Positions 33,554 to 45,574 of a stretch of 64,000 bases of DNA are shown here, in pieces (position 1 is the first letter of the stretch; each line of letters begins with the position of its first letter). A program made the position numbers and the translations under genes. Source of the stretch: Ostrinia nubilalis (lineage: Eukaryota; Arthropoda; Insecta; Lepidoptera; Crambidae); NCBI RefSeq assembly GCF_963855985.1, contig NC_087109.1:4670001-4734000 (forward strand), given 5' to 3'. Under the pieces are notes generated by a model. It was not told where the DNA came from and did not search any database. It saw only the letters and a program-made list of their open reading frames with translations.

Positions 33554-35372
33554 TATTCTATCGCACTTGAGACGTTACCAGTGAGTTTTACTTGTAATAA
33601 ATGGTTATTTTTGGTGTTGGCATTCAAATAACTTAGTTCTAAGATTGTAACTAATTTGTAATCTCTGTGTGGTAGTACTAAACTTGTAATGTTTGTGGAG
33701 AATAGCTACACTATTCTACCTACTATAATTTTCTAAAATATAAAATGTATCTACCTACATTTTATAATATTAACTAAATTCTACCTACCTTTGGTAATAT
33801 TATTTAACTTTTAATCACTACCTACCACACATAGATTTTGTTAAACTAAATTGTAATGCTTACTGTTGTATTGTGTAAATTGCAACACACACCCGCGTGC
33901 CTACCTAGTATTTTTTTTTATATTACGTACTCGGTAATTCTAATCTAAAATATAAATTTAAATTGTAACATAAAACGTTACTTCTAATTAATATATTAAA
34001 TAAAATGATAAATTGTAAATACTACTAAAAATAAACAATTTATTATACCTACTCGTATCTTACCTACTGGTATCTCTTAAACCTATAATTGAAAATCTAC
34101 CTTAATTATAAAGTCTAAAACTATTTTTAACTGTCTTGTCTGACGCACCATCAAAAATGGATGGTGCTAGAGACTGGAATGGAATGGACGTTGGCGATGG
34201 TCCAGAGTCAGGTGAGGCAGCTTTTTCCTGAAACATGACACTCTCGCTATCCAACATCCAGTCTCCCAGACAACCTCATTTTCGAAAAGACGTTCGTAAT
34301 ACTACGTATACATATTTAATGCTGCGTCAAATTATGCAGAAGACTGAGGACTATAATCAGTCATTATTATTGGCCTTTTTGTACCTTCTTCGATTCGGCC
34401 AAGACCTGGGCTGTGCTACAGTCTCTTTAATGGCGTCAAATTGACTGTCGATACATGCAACTTCTGAAGTATTTGTATGAAAACTTCATCATATCAGCCC
34501 TCCCCCCAAGATCAGAACTCGAAACTTATCTGATTGCTGCGAGGGTTCAGAGTTAGAGACACCATAATCTCTTAAAGTCTTCACTACCTCCCACTTAGAG
34601 GTTTTCAAGCTTCTGAGCTAGACCGAGCTCAGTATCAAGATACGGCGAGTACATCACACAACTTCGATTCACTGACGATATTGTAGTTATGACTGAGACC
34701 TTAGTAGACCTAGGTACAATGCTCCAGAGACAATAAGACCAATTCCGGCAATAGATTCGCCACCGGAGCCACCGAAATTGCGCCACCGGAATTGAAAAAC
34801 TGTTACAAAATTCAAATTATAAAGAAAACTATAATTCTGATCAATAATTTCTGTATGCAGATACAACAAAACACTAAACTTTAATCATGTTAAAGAATCG
34901 TTTAGCATCTAAGTAAGTAGCTTTCACTCATACACTTGCCAGCGAAATTGAAAAATTTTGTATTCCTGTGCCGTTGATACAAATATTTACGGGTCTGCTG
35001 GAAAAACAATACCACAAGTCGCAAGTCTTTATAGCCCGATCAGGAGGACACAGTTGAGTGATGCAGGGAAGAAGAACTCTACGTCTCTCAAAGCTTCTTT
35101 GGAGAAGTAAGAGAGCGTCGAAATTGAGCCACTGTAATTGCTTTTTTTCGTAAGACAGTTTTGAAAGGCTATTTAAAACACTTAAAATATGAAATATCAC
35201 ATTTCTTTCATATCATTTGGAAGTCTTATTTAATGTATTTTATGGCTATACTATTTTTAAATTACTAGAATCCCCGAGAAAGAAGGAATAACACAATTTA
35301 TGAGTAGAAATAGAGTTAGGACGCGCCACCGCTATTAGATTTTGGGTCTTTGAAAATTTTTTTAGTACATAA

Positions 35373-37678
35373 CGCACCCTTAATAATGAATGGGCACAAC
35401 TCCAAAATTCAGTTTTTTGGGAAAAGCCAAAAAACCAATCGGCGGATCGCGGTTTTTTACATAATTGGCTCTAAAATCTTTATTTTATCAGCTACAACTT
35501 TCAAATTAAGCATACTTCATCACTGGTATCTGTTATATAATTTGACATAAGACATTTTTGAAAATATTGATTATGAGTATTTAAAAAAATTGTTTAAAAA
35601 AATATTTCAAAGTTAGGCCTTTATTTTACTATTTCTGTTGTTGTGATTTTGGGTATTACTTGTACTTGTGCCCATCTAATCCTTAGGCTGAATTGTTTTA
35701 TATGGCATATTCCCTAATATTGCTCTCTAATATTGAAAAATAAGTGTATTATTCGATTTTTATATTGATTTACGCCCAATAACATTGGGGACAATTATTG
35801 TGCGGTATAGTAGCTTATAGCCAATTCAGTATAAGAGTAGGGTGCTGAATACTAGAAAATTATTAGATATGTCGAATTAGATTAAAATAAAGACTATTTC
35901 TCTGAGAAAACCGACATGAAAATACTAATTTTATGCATTCAAAATATTTTTACTTAGATAGATAGGGACTCTTACCCTATAAAAAATATGTTTTTCATCA
36001 AATAAAGAAAAAACCTACAAAAACTTTTTCTGTAAGTTTTTCTGTTATGGATTTGTTCAGGATAATCACTTATTAAAGTCCAACAGCCAGTACCTTGGTA
36101 TCTTTTTTCCACTATCCTGCTGTCCTGGTGGAAGGAACCGTTCTCCTTGTCCCTTACTATAATCACCCACATTATGTGGGAATCAGTTCAAATGGCTATT
36201 GTAAAAAATACAATTTAATACTCAAATTGGCGTGTGTAATTTTTGAAGGATTTTAGCAACCAATTTTGAACACAAGAATATCTATTCTGGTGTTCTAACA
36301 TTCCCCAAAAAATATTTTACTACTAAAGCACCTTAGCCATGCTTCAGATTCAATTTGTGTTATATGGTTTACAAATACAGTCTTTTATAAGAGCACGGAT
36401 TTGCAGTCCATCGAAGATAGCTGCTTTTAATTTTTCCGTACTCATCATCATTTTGCTTTTGATCATTTTAGTGATTAGAAAGCTCAATACATATCTTTGG
36501 CCCTCCAAATAGAAGCCCTTTACGTCCTGCTTGACTTCAGTATTGCAAAGAGTCTAGGTACACAAGGTTTACGACGATATTGGACACCCAATATTTATTT
36601 ATTTTGTACAATTTTTATCCCAGAGTATGCTTGGTTTGTTATCACAAACTCCGTGATCTTTTTTCTTTGCTTTTGTGTGCAATATTTGCCACATATTAAT
36701 AAAAACTGTTAGTGGTGTTAACACAAGATTTCATTACGAACTCATATTTTTTAAGACAAAAAGCACTTTAGAACTTAAATTTAGACAAACTGAAAATTTC
36801 AAGGTCTAATAGCTGATCAGTAAAATTATAGTAACTTAATACGTGAAAAGATAATTTTAAAATAAATTCGATGTATCCTCAGTCCTCAGAATCTGAATGA
36901 TTAATTAGCATCAATTTATGTGACCGTAATAAATTAATGAATAATTATAATTAAAAATTATAACACTAACATATTAAAGTAATTCACCTTTTGGCTGACT
37001 AGTGCGTTTATTCATAAAATAAACAATGAAAAAAGCCAACCCGAGCCCCGAGCGAACGTTAATAGCCTTAACACGTAGGTATGTCTCTTATTTTATTAAT
37101 CATTAGTTTATTTGTCGGGAGGTATTTCATAACCACCGCTTTATTTCTTAGCATCGCGATAAAACATTCTATAGGCTCCTAATCAACTAATAGGTATGAA
37201 AATTAATACCAAGAAGCAAATTACTTTTATAGGAGAGTTGTAAATTTAACTACAAACACCCATCCATGGTCCGCCTAACTAAAGTTAAAGTTATATTTTA
37301 TAATTTTCTATGATTAACGGGACTTTATCAATGTAATAAAAATGAAAATGTAACATATTATTAGAAATATATGGAATTAATTAGACTTAGCTCACTAACA
37401 CTTACTTAAAAGTTTGTCACACAAAGGCACAACTCCAAATTGGACCACAGTCGCGGGGGCCGGATTCGACAAATATCGGCATGTCTCTGATTCAGCCCTT
37501 CTAGCGGGAAGATAGACGAAAGTATGGAAGGGGCACAAAATGTAGAACTCTTTTATCTGATCATTGTTTTCGATTTCTGTGAAAGCCATCTTGTAGAACT
37601 GACGAAAATGTGCCTCTCTAGTACAAAAAGTAAAAAACCAAAAATTTTGAGTTGTGCCCCTATATTATTAAGGGTGCG
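35373..37678 (-). mobile_element. 2.3-kb DNA transposon with unassigned transposase
   Basis: The left end CGCACCCTTAATAATGAATG continues GGGCACAACTCCAAAA; the inverted right end is CGCACCCTTAATAATATAGG, continuing GGCACAACTCAAAA. ATAA flanks both ends (35369-35372 and 37679-37682), a possible 4-bp target duplication. A second GGCACAACTCCAAAT lies subterminally near 37427. On the minus strand, EKLKAAIFDGLQIRALIKD (about 36440-36385), HQDSRIVEKRYQG (about 36130-36090) and IHNRKTYRKSF follow the order of a widespread uncharacterised arthropod ORF with the consensus words GPQIR, FHQD, EKRYQG and YCW. Many stops and shifts interrupt it. I cannot name the superfamily. A short intact frame, 37589-37395 (64 codons, starts MAFTEIENN), may be its 5' part. 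Confidence 0.65.
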
Positions 37679-38869
37679 ATAAAATAACTACCTATTGTCC
37701 TGAAGACTTTGCTATCGTGTAAAACGCTGTATAAACTATATACAGAAAAAAAATCATCGCTCTAGTTACATTTCTCCCATCGATTCTCAGCTCCGCCGCG
37801 TAAAAAACGTGTTTGGGATATTCACCCATAAACATTAAAAATAAATTGTATTGTTTTCTTATTTATTGTACAGTGCGAGGCTTGAACCTTATACTTCTGG
37901 CATTGTCACTAGTCCAGCAACTAGACAAAGTGCACAATTAAATCGCAAACCAGTCGAAAAATGGTCGAAAGGCCTTTTTATTTTTGTATGGAGGATTGAC
38001 GGATTCGATTTTCGATTCGATCAAAAAGTGCAACTTGTCTAGGGGGCTGGTCAGGTCTTTAAGGAATCAAACCTGGGACCTACCGCGATTAAAGCGACAC
38101 TATCCACACAACGGCACTATCCCTTCGCATAACAAAACAGGTGACCCCGGTCGCACGATAAACCCGACGGGATATTTAACATAAATAACAGGTCGTCCGG
38201 CCGTCCGCCGTCCGGTCCGGCTTAATTTACGGCCGGACGGCGCGTCCGGATCGGATCGGTTCGAAAAATGCACGGAACCGTGATATTCGACTGAATGGTT
38301 TTTAGAGTTTTTAAATCGTTGTATTTTCGATGTCTTTAGAAAGTATTTTGAACGTGTTACTGTCGATGTCGATTCGTCACATTTTTGTAAATTCCATATT
38401 TACATTGAAAGTAAATTCTTAATCCAAAGTACATACAAGCATACATAGATGACGAATTTGACGTTTTTTTGTGACGAATCGACTTTGTGGCAAATAAAAA
38501 AAAAAGCTGACAATAGTGATCGAGTCTCTTGCGCTGCTTCTTTTCAGCACTAGCCCATACTATGGTAATGTAAACCTTTTTTATTTTGAGTTGTGTGTTT
38601 GTTATTAAATGGATAATTTCATAATGTAAGTTTAGAACATCGAAGAATGTGACCAAAGAGTGGATTTCTCTCAATACAGATTACTTAAACTTAAAGAGAG
38701 GAACTCTCCAACTACTTGTAACATTCGTACTAAGTGTCAATAAAATATTTTTCATTTCATTTTCATTTTTCATATTACTGTCCCGAAGCAGTGGTAGGGT
38801 TGGGACGTATAAAATAAAGTTTGATTTGATTTAATAAAACAAGTAAATTATAATTAGAGGACATTTATA

Positions 38870-40501
38870 AAATATTTATTTTCAATAAATCACATTCTGT
38901 TTACATCTCTATTGTGGCACATTGAACAACAGTTAAAATATAACTCCAAATAGTTATTTATCTAACTTAGATACAGATCTATTGAGGTATTCTCATTTCT
39001 TACACTAATCGCATGCATTAAAACGTTTAGAAATGACCAAGAATATTAATTGAAGTATAGTAATAAAATACGAAGTTAATATAATTTTAACTTGCTTTAA
39101 GTAACTGTTTGTGTATGGCAAAAATTGACAAATCTCGTTTTGTATTGCCAGTAGCGTAAAGTCAATACTTATAACAAATATTAATTTAATAACAAAATAA
39201 ATATTTTTGTTGGCCATTTCTAAAATAAGAATATACTTTTCTTTAAGACAGTAATCACATTTTTAACACAGACCTACGAATCTATCACACCTAAAATAAA
39301 TTCGTATAATACCTACTTCGGTACTAACTTACTAAGGGCGCCACAGAGATGCGACAAGACTTGATACGACACAAAAAACATGCAATCGGCTTAAGGTTTA
39401 TTCGTATACAAATATTGGACTTTTGTATTGAAAATTATTGTCTATAGCCAATTGATAAAATTGCCACACACTTCTGGTTAAACTTTTTTTTTATTACGTC
39501 TTACATCTTCTATGGCGCCCTCTATTTTATTGAACAAAACTCACTTTGTCTTTTGTGCTATCTTCTTACGAATTAAATAAACACATTCAATTCAAATAAT
39601 TAAGTACATAGACAATTTTGTATAATAGTATAGTAAATGCTCTAACGTCTCTCTATAGAGCTAATACTCGTATAAGGGGTGACTCAAGAAAAAGCAACTT
39701 GGAATTATTAGCATAGGCGCAGACCTCCGATTTTTAGTTGGCCGATAGTTGGGCTGTTGATCAGTATGGAGATGTATGAAAATGCGCACATTACACCGAT
39801 TTGGTATCGGCCGATTCTTCATACAAATTAGAATCGGGCCTATCGGCCAACTAAAAGTCGGTGGTCTGCGCTTAGGCTAAAGGTTTCTTAAATGCTCAAC
39901 AGACCGCTTTTCTCAATATCTACCAGGTCAGTTTAGTTTTATGCTGATTTTAAACCTTTTTATCAATTTTTGATTGCATAAAATCTTCTTGAGTTTCCTA
40001 TACATTTTGACGCCTTGAGCAAAATTAATAAGATATGTACGAAAATTTAAAAAAATAACACTAACACAGCCGAAACACCGAGATCTACACATCAATAATA
40101 CTTGACTAGTTCCAAATTTAAGATTTCTCTACAAATTCTGTTTGTTTTCCTTGTTTTTACTTGTATTTATACTCTTTTGTAATCGGAGAAGTCAAAAGTT
40201 ACTTCTTTTTTGTACTGGGTCATTTATGCTAAATTCCTACATTTTTTGCTGACTATAGACCAGACCAGCTGAGTCTTAAAATGCTTACTGTACTCGTAAC
40301 TAGTAATCCACTCAAGGTGAACCACATATTTGGGGAACACGGCATAAGTCATTCAATAACATCAGATCATCTAGACATCTATCACAATATCTAAATCACG
40401 AATATAATGACACGTATCTAAATTGTATACTTTATGAGCAAACATAAATTCTTAAAATCTCACCAGGTGAGTATGAGGTAATTCAGGTCCTACCTTGGCA
40501 C
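38870..40501 (-). other. Probable 3' UTR of MADF-BESS gene A
   Basis: About 1.6 kb downstream of the gene A stop codon lacks coding frames. On the minus strand AATAAA-type signals occur near 38880-38900, the first dense cluster. The UTR end is inferred. The MITE at 39708-39880 would lie inside it. Confidence 0.3.
39708..39880. mobile_element. MITE with GCGCAGACC ends
   Basis: The left end TTAGCATAGGCGCAGACC continues CCGATTTTTAGTTGGCCGAT. The inverted right end is TTAGCCTAAGCGCAGACC, continuing CCGACTTTTAGTTGGCCGAT. The arms are about 40 bases and the interior of about 90 bp is non-coding and contains another GATTTGGTATCGGCCGATTC pair. The target duplication is unclear. Confidence 0.7.
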
Positions 40502-41869
40502 CTAATCTTCTCCCTCTGAGCACATGTACTCAGTTTTCATGTCCCTGTTCAGGTCTTCGGGAGAATCGTTTCTGAGGCCTATCCCGCGGGACACGAAGTT
40601 GCTTTGCGACGCCATGCTGGCAAGGATCCCGTTCGACAAGGCCTGGACCGATAGAGCCTCCTGCGACGGTCCCGCATAGCTGTACTGTTGATACACAGCT
40701 TGTATCCTTGCAGCGTTTACTAGCGTCTGGATCTTCAGCTGCGTATCCAATGCCAAACTAAGAGGCAGCTTCCTCAACTGACTTGCTATCAGCTTCCCGA
40801 ACATCTCAAACTCATTTTCGTTACCATTCTCTGAGTGCTGACTCAGATCTTGCGGCACGTCGTGATCTCCGTTACGGTCGTCATAGCTCTTCTTTTGTTT
40901 GGCTGGAATAGGGTAGATCGTCGCGAGTGAGGTCGTTAGAGGAGTTGCAATCCCCACGGGGGGATTCAGGAAAGGCGCTGCGGTTGACGTGGGTAGCATC
41001 CCAAAGGGACTGGATGACTGGCTCAATCCGAAGGGCGTGCTGGGACGAGGGGATGGCGTGTTTAAAACGTAGGGAGTGGAAGAACGCGTGGAACTCCTGC
41101 GCTTTCGAGGGCTTTTCTTCTCTGGGGATTTGCGCTCGCTCAAGTCTTGCACCGCATCGCTGTCGTCGCTTGCCGGGATCTCCAGCAAACTCGTGTCCAC
41201 CTATGCAAAATATTTTACGATAAATACAAACGATTTCTCATTTCTTTAAACTAAGGCGTAATGAGTAATGAATGAATGCATGCCGATCATCATCTGATTT
41301 CAGTTAAGGATAAAGTTAAAGATGTGTCTATGTTTTATTTGATCTTAATGTTGGATGATTAAGATTCTTTTGAAAGCTAGTTAGTAGCTGAATGGTCTGA
41401 ATTCTAGCGGAAAACCGCGCGCAAACACGGAATCCGAATGGCGGGAATCTAAGTTGTTCTTTTGTTTAGACACGACACACTCAGTGCGCATGTGTGATGC
41501 CGCGATGTAAACAAAAAATAGTCTTACGGAGCTCGGAGTGACGATCGCCCGCAGAAACCTGTCTGCATGCTCGAACCACGTGACGCTCGGCCGGTACGCA
41601 TGCGCGCCGGCCTTCCGAGCCGCACGTATCTTCTTCAGCTCCACACTGTACGACGAACGTATATTCTTTATCTTATTTTTCAACTCCTTAACAGTTACGT
41701 CGATTAGGTTCAGCGCGTTTATGATTTCCACGTATCCTTGTTCTCGGATTTTCTTATTTTTGTAATTCTCCGAAACGGGATTCCATAGATACTCTCGTTT
41801 TTCGTATTCAATGATCATTTGGATGGTGAGGTCCTCGCTCCATTTCGGGTTGGCTAGGATAGCTACCAT
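40502..41869 (-). CDS. MADF-BESS transcription factor, gene A (two exons)
   Basis: Exon 1 is 41869-41528 (114 codons) and exon 2 is 41200-40502 (232 codons and TAG). The intron 41527-41201 has donor TCC|GTAAGA and acceptor TTGCATAG|GTGGAC, both phase 0, giving 346 residues. The start ATG sits in CCAAAATGG. Exon 1 encodes a MADF domain (about residues 14-110): MIIEYEKREYLWNP, YVEIINAL, VKELKNKIKNIRSSY and SVTWFEHADRFL. Exon 2 has a basic, Ser/Pro-rich linker (KKSPRKRRSS), two CtBP-type motifs (VQDLS at about 131, PQDLS at about 230) and a BESS-like motif at about 244-282 (FGKLIASQLRKLPLSLALD then TQLKIQTL). MADF domains bind DNA and BESS motifs mediate protein contacts in Adf-1-like nuclear regulators; a repressor role through CtBP is inferred. 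Read-through of exon 1 and the GTG at 41200 explain why each exon looks like a separate frame. It is divergent from gene B. Confidence 0.85.
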
Positions 41870-42240
41870 TTTGGTTCAAAACATGTTTTTTTGTGTTTAA
41901 TTCGCGTGTTATTGCGGGATGGTACTAGGAGCGCAGAAGTGTGCGGGCGGTTCGCATGCGCGCAGCATACTAAAAGCACGTCGATGGGCCAGGGCCGGCG
42001 GGGCGGGGCGGGCGGCTATTTCGGGAGTAGCCGGCTACGCAGCCGCGTGCTGTCGAGCGTGCTGTTTCCTCGCGGAGGCTGGGCCCGAGTGAAACGGAAG
42101 ATTTGTGGCCGACGCCGCCGTGCGCGTACACGGTACGACACCGTTTTTGCAATGTTGCGAAAGTTTCAGATGCATTTTCGCAAGCATTTTGTGATGGAGC
42201 GCGGTCACGTGTGTCTAATCACGCGCGGTTAGCTGGCGCT
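41870..42240. promoter_or_regulatory. GC-rich upstream region of gene A
   Basis: A CpG-rich block starts about 70 bp upstream of the gene A start codon and runs to about 42235. It includes GGGCCAGGGCCGGCGGGGCG and several GCATGCGC words. Position and composition suggest the promoter and 5' UTR. Open frames on both strands here are products of high GC. No TATA box could be assigned. Confidence 0.45.
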
Positions 42241-44150
42241 TGCTAAAATGCAGAGACTGCAAAATGTAACTTGAAGTAGATTCGTAACGTTCACTATAAT
42301 GTAGGAACTGGGTTTAGCATAATGTCTGCAAGTATGAATTGCTAACCCTCAATTCAAATGCGAATTGAATAAAAAACATTTTAGATATTGTTTGTACTTA
42401 AGTTCTTATAAGTTTTCTAATCCCCAATAAAGTTAACAAAAAAACCTAATCTCTGTGGCATACTTGCAATAACAAAGCAATATTGCAATGTACCTACAAA
42501 ATGTAAACAAAAATATTTTCGAAGGACTATGTCGAAGAAGCTGAACAAAGTTCGAAAATCAAAACAAAACCGTAGAGAAAAAAGTACCTGTACATTATAC
42601 ATAGCAACTAACCTAGCACATTAATTAAATTCACCATTAAAAAAAAAACATGTAGCTTAAATATTCGAAATCCGAACACAGCGTTCTAAATTCAATTTCA
42701 AAATAAAAGCGCGGGCCGCTTATTATGTACGACCACCCGGTCGTGATCCTTGGCGGAGGGCGCGTGTCCCGCGCCGCCGCGGACGCCCGAAAATACCGGC
42801 CGCGGACACTCGGGACAAAAACACGCAAGGTGATGAAAACGGATCGATGTTTTTGTTGATGCATTATAAATTAGGCAGTTTGAATTCGATGCCTTTGCGT
42901 GTTTTTTTTTGTTGAGGTTTAGTTTGTGGTGTTAAAAAATAAGACGAGATGTTGTGATTTTGTTCCTTGACGGTTACGATTGCAACGTTGAGATTGCAAA
43001 AAAATGCAAAAGAGCATTTTGGTACCTTTTTTTTCAAGGTCATCTCTACATACTATCACAAAAGAAAACAACGATGAATACCTACCTATAAGCTTAGATT
43101 AACAAAACCTAGATGGATAGTCTTCATACAAACGCTTCGTCAAGAGTGAGGCAAAAATCTTATGTCATTAGTGTCAATTTTGTTGGGGAGTGTAGACAGT
43201 GAAGGCGATTTTCCCGAAAGTAGGGAAAATTTTAATACTTTTTTAATTATTTTATAATTAACAAAAACAAAACGCATCATGTAGGTACTTACTTATTTAT
43301 TGAATTCAAAGTACCTACCTAATAAAAATAAGATAAATCGACTTAAAAGTCTTGATTTCATAAAAAAGAAAGTGTATTTGTACGGCGAACAATTGGGAAA
43401 TAAATTTTCTTGTTACTGGTATCATTCCCGTATTTAATTTTTGAAAGCCAATTTCAAGCAAAATACGCGTCGAATTGTAGTACTTACTTATGAAATGTAA
43501 CACTGGTCACTTTCTTTCGTTTTTCTGATGCATTTTAGACACCCTTTCACAGCACAAACCGTTTTAATTAATTAAAATTCGTCGGACGTGTTTACCAATT
43601 TTTCACTTTGACAGTTCATGTGACGTTTACGGGTGAGCCGTGCCGGCTCCCTAAAAACTGCCTCACCTTTCGTGCACTGACTATCTATCTAGGTTTTATT
43701 AATCTAAGCCTATAAGAAAATCTCAATTTCCGCAAAAATTTAATGAAAAAAAAAACTTTAATAAGCACATAAGCAAGCTTCGCTGTATTGCGTCCAAAAT
43801 TTTTTTTGCGAAATAATTGAATAGCATTATTGTCAATCAATACCTACTGCAATCAAAATAATGTGTTATTTTATTAATTGCAAACTAGGTAATTAATAAG
43901 CAATAAATTGTTATCTTTACTTGTAATTTTGATAACACATCTGGCGACTAAACTCTGCTGACCCCTCGCTAACTGACGACACGCGGAGTGGACGATTGCA
44001 GATTGCGAAAGTCTGTACTATTATGTGCATTTTCACGCCTAAACTAATGAATAATGATCCAATTTTTATTATTATTGGCCTAGATTTGATATAATAAGTA
44101 GATAATTCTTTTTATTACGAACAAAATGAAAGGATGCAATAATATGGAAT
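42240..44150. other. Intergenic region between the two MADF-BESS genes
   Basis: Mostly AT-rich. A second GC-rich block lies at 42710-42810 (GGCGGAGGGCGCGTGTCCCG). No RNA gene or mobile element was recognised. It may hold regulatory sequence for either gene. Confidence 0.4.
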
Positions 44151-44225
44151 AACACTCAAATGGTGTTATCACCAATTTTTAAAAATCATTGTGTTGTTAC
44201 TTGTTGCAAATGTGGCATCCGTAAA

Positions 44226-44439
44226 AGATGCGAATGCGGATGCAAATATTCCGTCAACCGTGGATGCGGACGCAAAATACGATGCGGCGACGCGGCGACG
44301 CGACGTTGCCAAACCGCCACGCGTTGGCTACGCCGCCATTATCAACCAACCACACAGCTCTCGCCTCGCACGTAGCCAAGTCGCCAGTCGCCGTCACTAG
44401 TGAGCGGGCGTACGCTGGTCGCCGCCAGACACATCCAAC
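44226..44439 (+). promoter_or_regulatory. Upstream region of gene B with GATGCG repeats
   Basis: Irregular repeats of GATGCG/GACGCG fill 44226-44310 and a GC-rich stretch continues to the start codon. It probably covers the promoter and 5' UTR of gene B. The frames across it are open in three phases because of the 6-base periodicity and are not taken as coding. Confidence 0.45.
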
Positions 44440-45574
44440 ATGGCGCCCGGGTTTTCCTCGCTGAGCACCGCGAAATTAATAGAAGAAGTACACAAAAGGC
44501 CACCGCTTTGGGACACAAGCTTACATGAGAACTCCTACCCGTATTACAGGAAAAAAATGTGGAGGGAAATCGTCGATGTATTCGCTGAGCAAGGCGGGGA
44601 AACTGGCGCATGCACTAAAAGAGAACTTGGTGAGCTATTTTTCAGTATACTTTATTTTTTGTCATTTCAAACAAAATAAAATGTAATTTTCTAAATTCCA
44701 CTTTCACAGAAAAAAATTTGTTAAGATAGCCGTTATTTTATGCACCGATTACTTTTACTTCCGTAAATATTTTTTTGCATAATTTTTTTTAAAATATAAA
44801 TTCAATACGTGCTCTATCTATATTATACTGAGAGTCCAAGGTCAGTTAACTTTCCCTGGAAAATCTGGAAATCAAATTATTTTGGCCTTCATTAGTTGGT
44901 TTTTTTTATTGGCGGTTGGCAACTCACTCATTGTGTAGCCAAGCCATAATTATCCTGGTAGAATTGCAGCATTTAGAACGTAAGATGGGAATCCCGTGTT
45001 CATTAATAAACATTATTTAATAGAAATTCCAAAAGCCAATGACTTTCCCAATCATGCGCAGTCATTTAATTATATCTTGAACGTCTTGTTTTTATTTACA
45101 GAGACTTTATTAATACAAAGGTGGAAATGTATTCGCGGTTGCTTCACAAGAGAGCTGGCGAGGCAAGAGAAACTCCAGAACGGCAAGAGTTGTGGCCCCC
45201 GAAAGAAAGAGTACGTATACTTCAAAAAGCTACAGTTCCTTAGAAATAACGTAAAACTGAGAAATACGAGAGAAAGCTGTTCTAGTACAACCTCCTCAAT
45301 ATCTGAAGAAGAACTGGAAGAGATAAAAGCAGATAACAATAGTGTGAAAGTAGAAAAAGTTGAGCTAGAGATCGAAGAAGAAACGGAACAACTGCAGAAC
45401 TTTGACACATCTGTAGACGCGTCATTAGCTGTCAAGGATCCGTTAGAGCAGGACGAAGATAGGATGTTCTTGCTGTCCTTGTTGTCGGCTATGAAGAGGG
45501 TGCCTGAAGAACAAAAGTTGGCGACTAGAATTAAAATTATGTCGGCAATTAACGATGCAATACCGAACACCTAG
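44440..45574 (+). CDS. MADF-BESS transcription factor, gene B (two exons)
   Basis: Exon 1 is 44440-44629 and exon 2 is 45102-45574. Donor CTTG|GTGAGC and acceptor TTATTTACAG|AGACTT are both phase 1, so the joined frame of 663 nt encodes 220 residues. The ATG sits in CCAACATGG. MADF domain at about residues 11-105: KLIEEVHKRPPLWD, YYRKKMWREIVDVF, and in exon 2 RWKCIRGCFTRELARQEKL and KKEYVYFKKLQFL. A Ser- and Glu-rich acidic region follows. A textbook BESS motif closes the protein (about 181-216): DRMFLLSLLSAMKRVPEEQK then IKIMSAIND. It is expected to be a nuclear DNA-binding regulator of the Adf-1/Stwl type; its targets cannot be told from sequence. Read-through of exon 1 reaches a stop at 44679. 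Confidence 0.9.

Larger units (their letters stand above)
31290..34735 (+). pseudogene. Decayed RTE-type LINE, split by an LTR element
   Basis: Near 32545-32625 the frame gives KNNK and PGDNEITTELMKSDGMLVLK, the segment just before RTE reverse transcriptase. After the LTR insert, 34235-34404 gives PHFRKDVRNTTYTYLMLRQI and MQKTEDYNQSLLLAF. A shift then leads to TWAVLQSL, QIDCRYMQLLKYLYENF and, near 34640, GEYITQLRFTDDIVVMTETL with the FADD box as FTDD. The upstream part (31290-32540) is tentatively the RTE 5' region, because only scattered words are recognisable. Stops and shifts are frequent. Confidence 0.65.

Noticed and set aside
41891..42232. 113-codon plus-strand frame upstream of gene A
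   Set aside because: It lies in a CpG-rich presumed promoter, where frames on both strands stay open by composition. No domain was seen.
44160..44464. Three overlapping plus-strand frames before gene B
   Set aside because: The GATGCG hexamer run keeps three phases open together. The MADF frame begins later, at 44440.
45070..45570. Long minus-strand open frame of 166 codons
   Set aside because: It is antisense to the acidic, Ser/Glu-rich coding exon of MADF-BESS gene B. The sense frame has the BESS motif and good splice sites.
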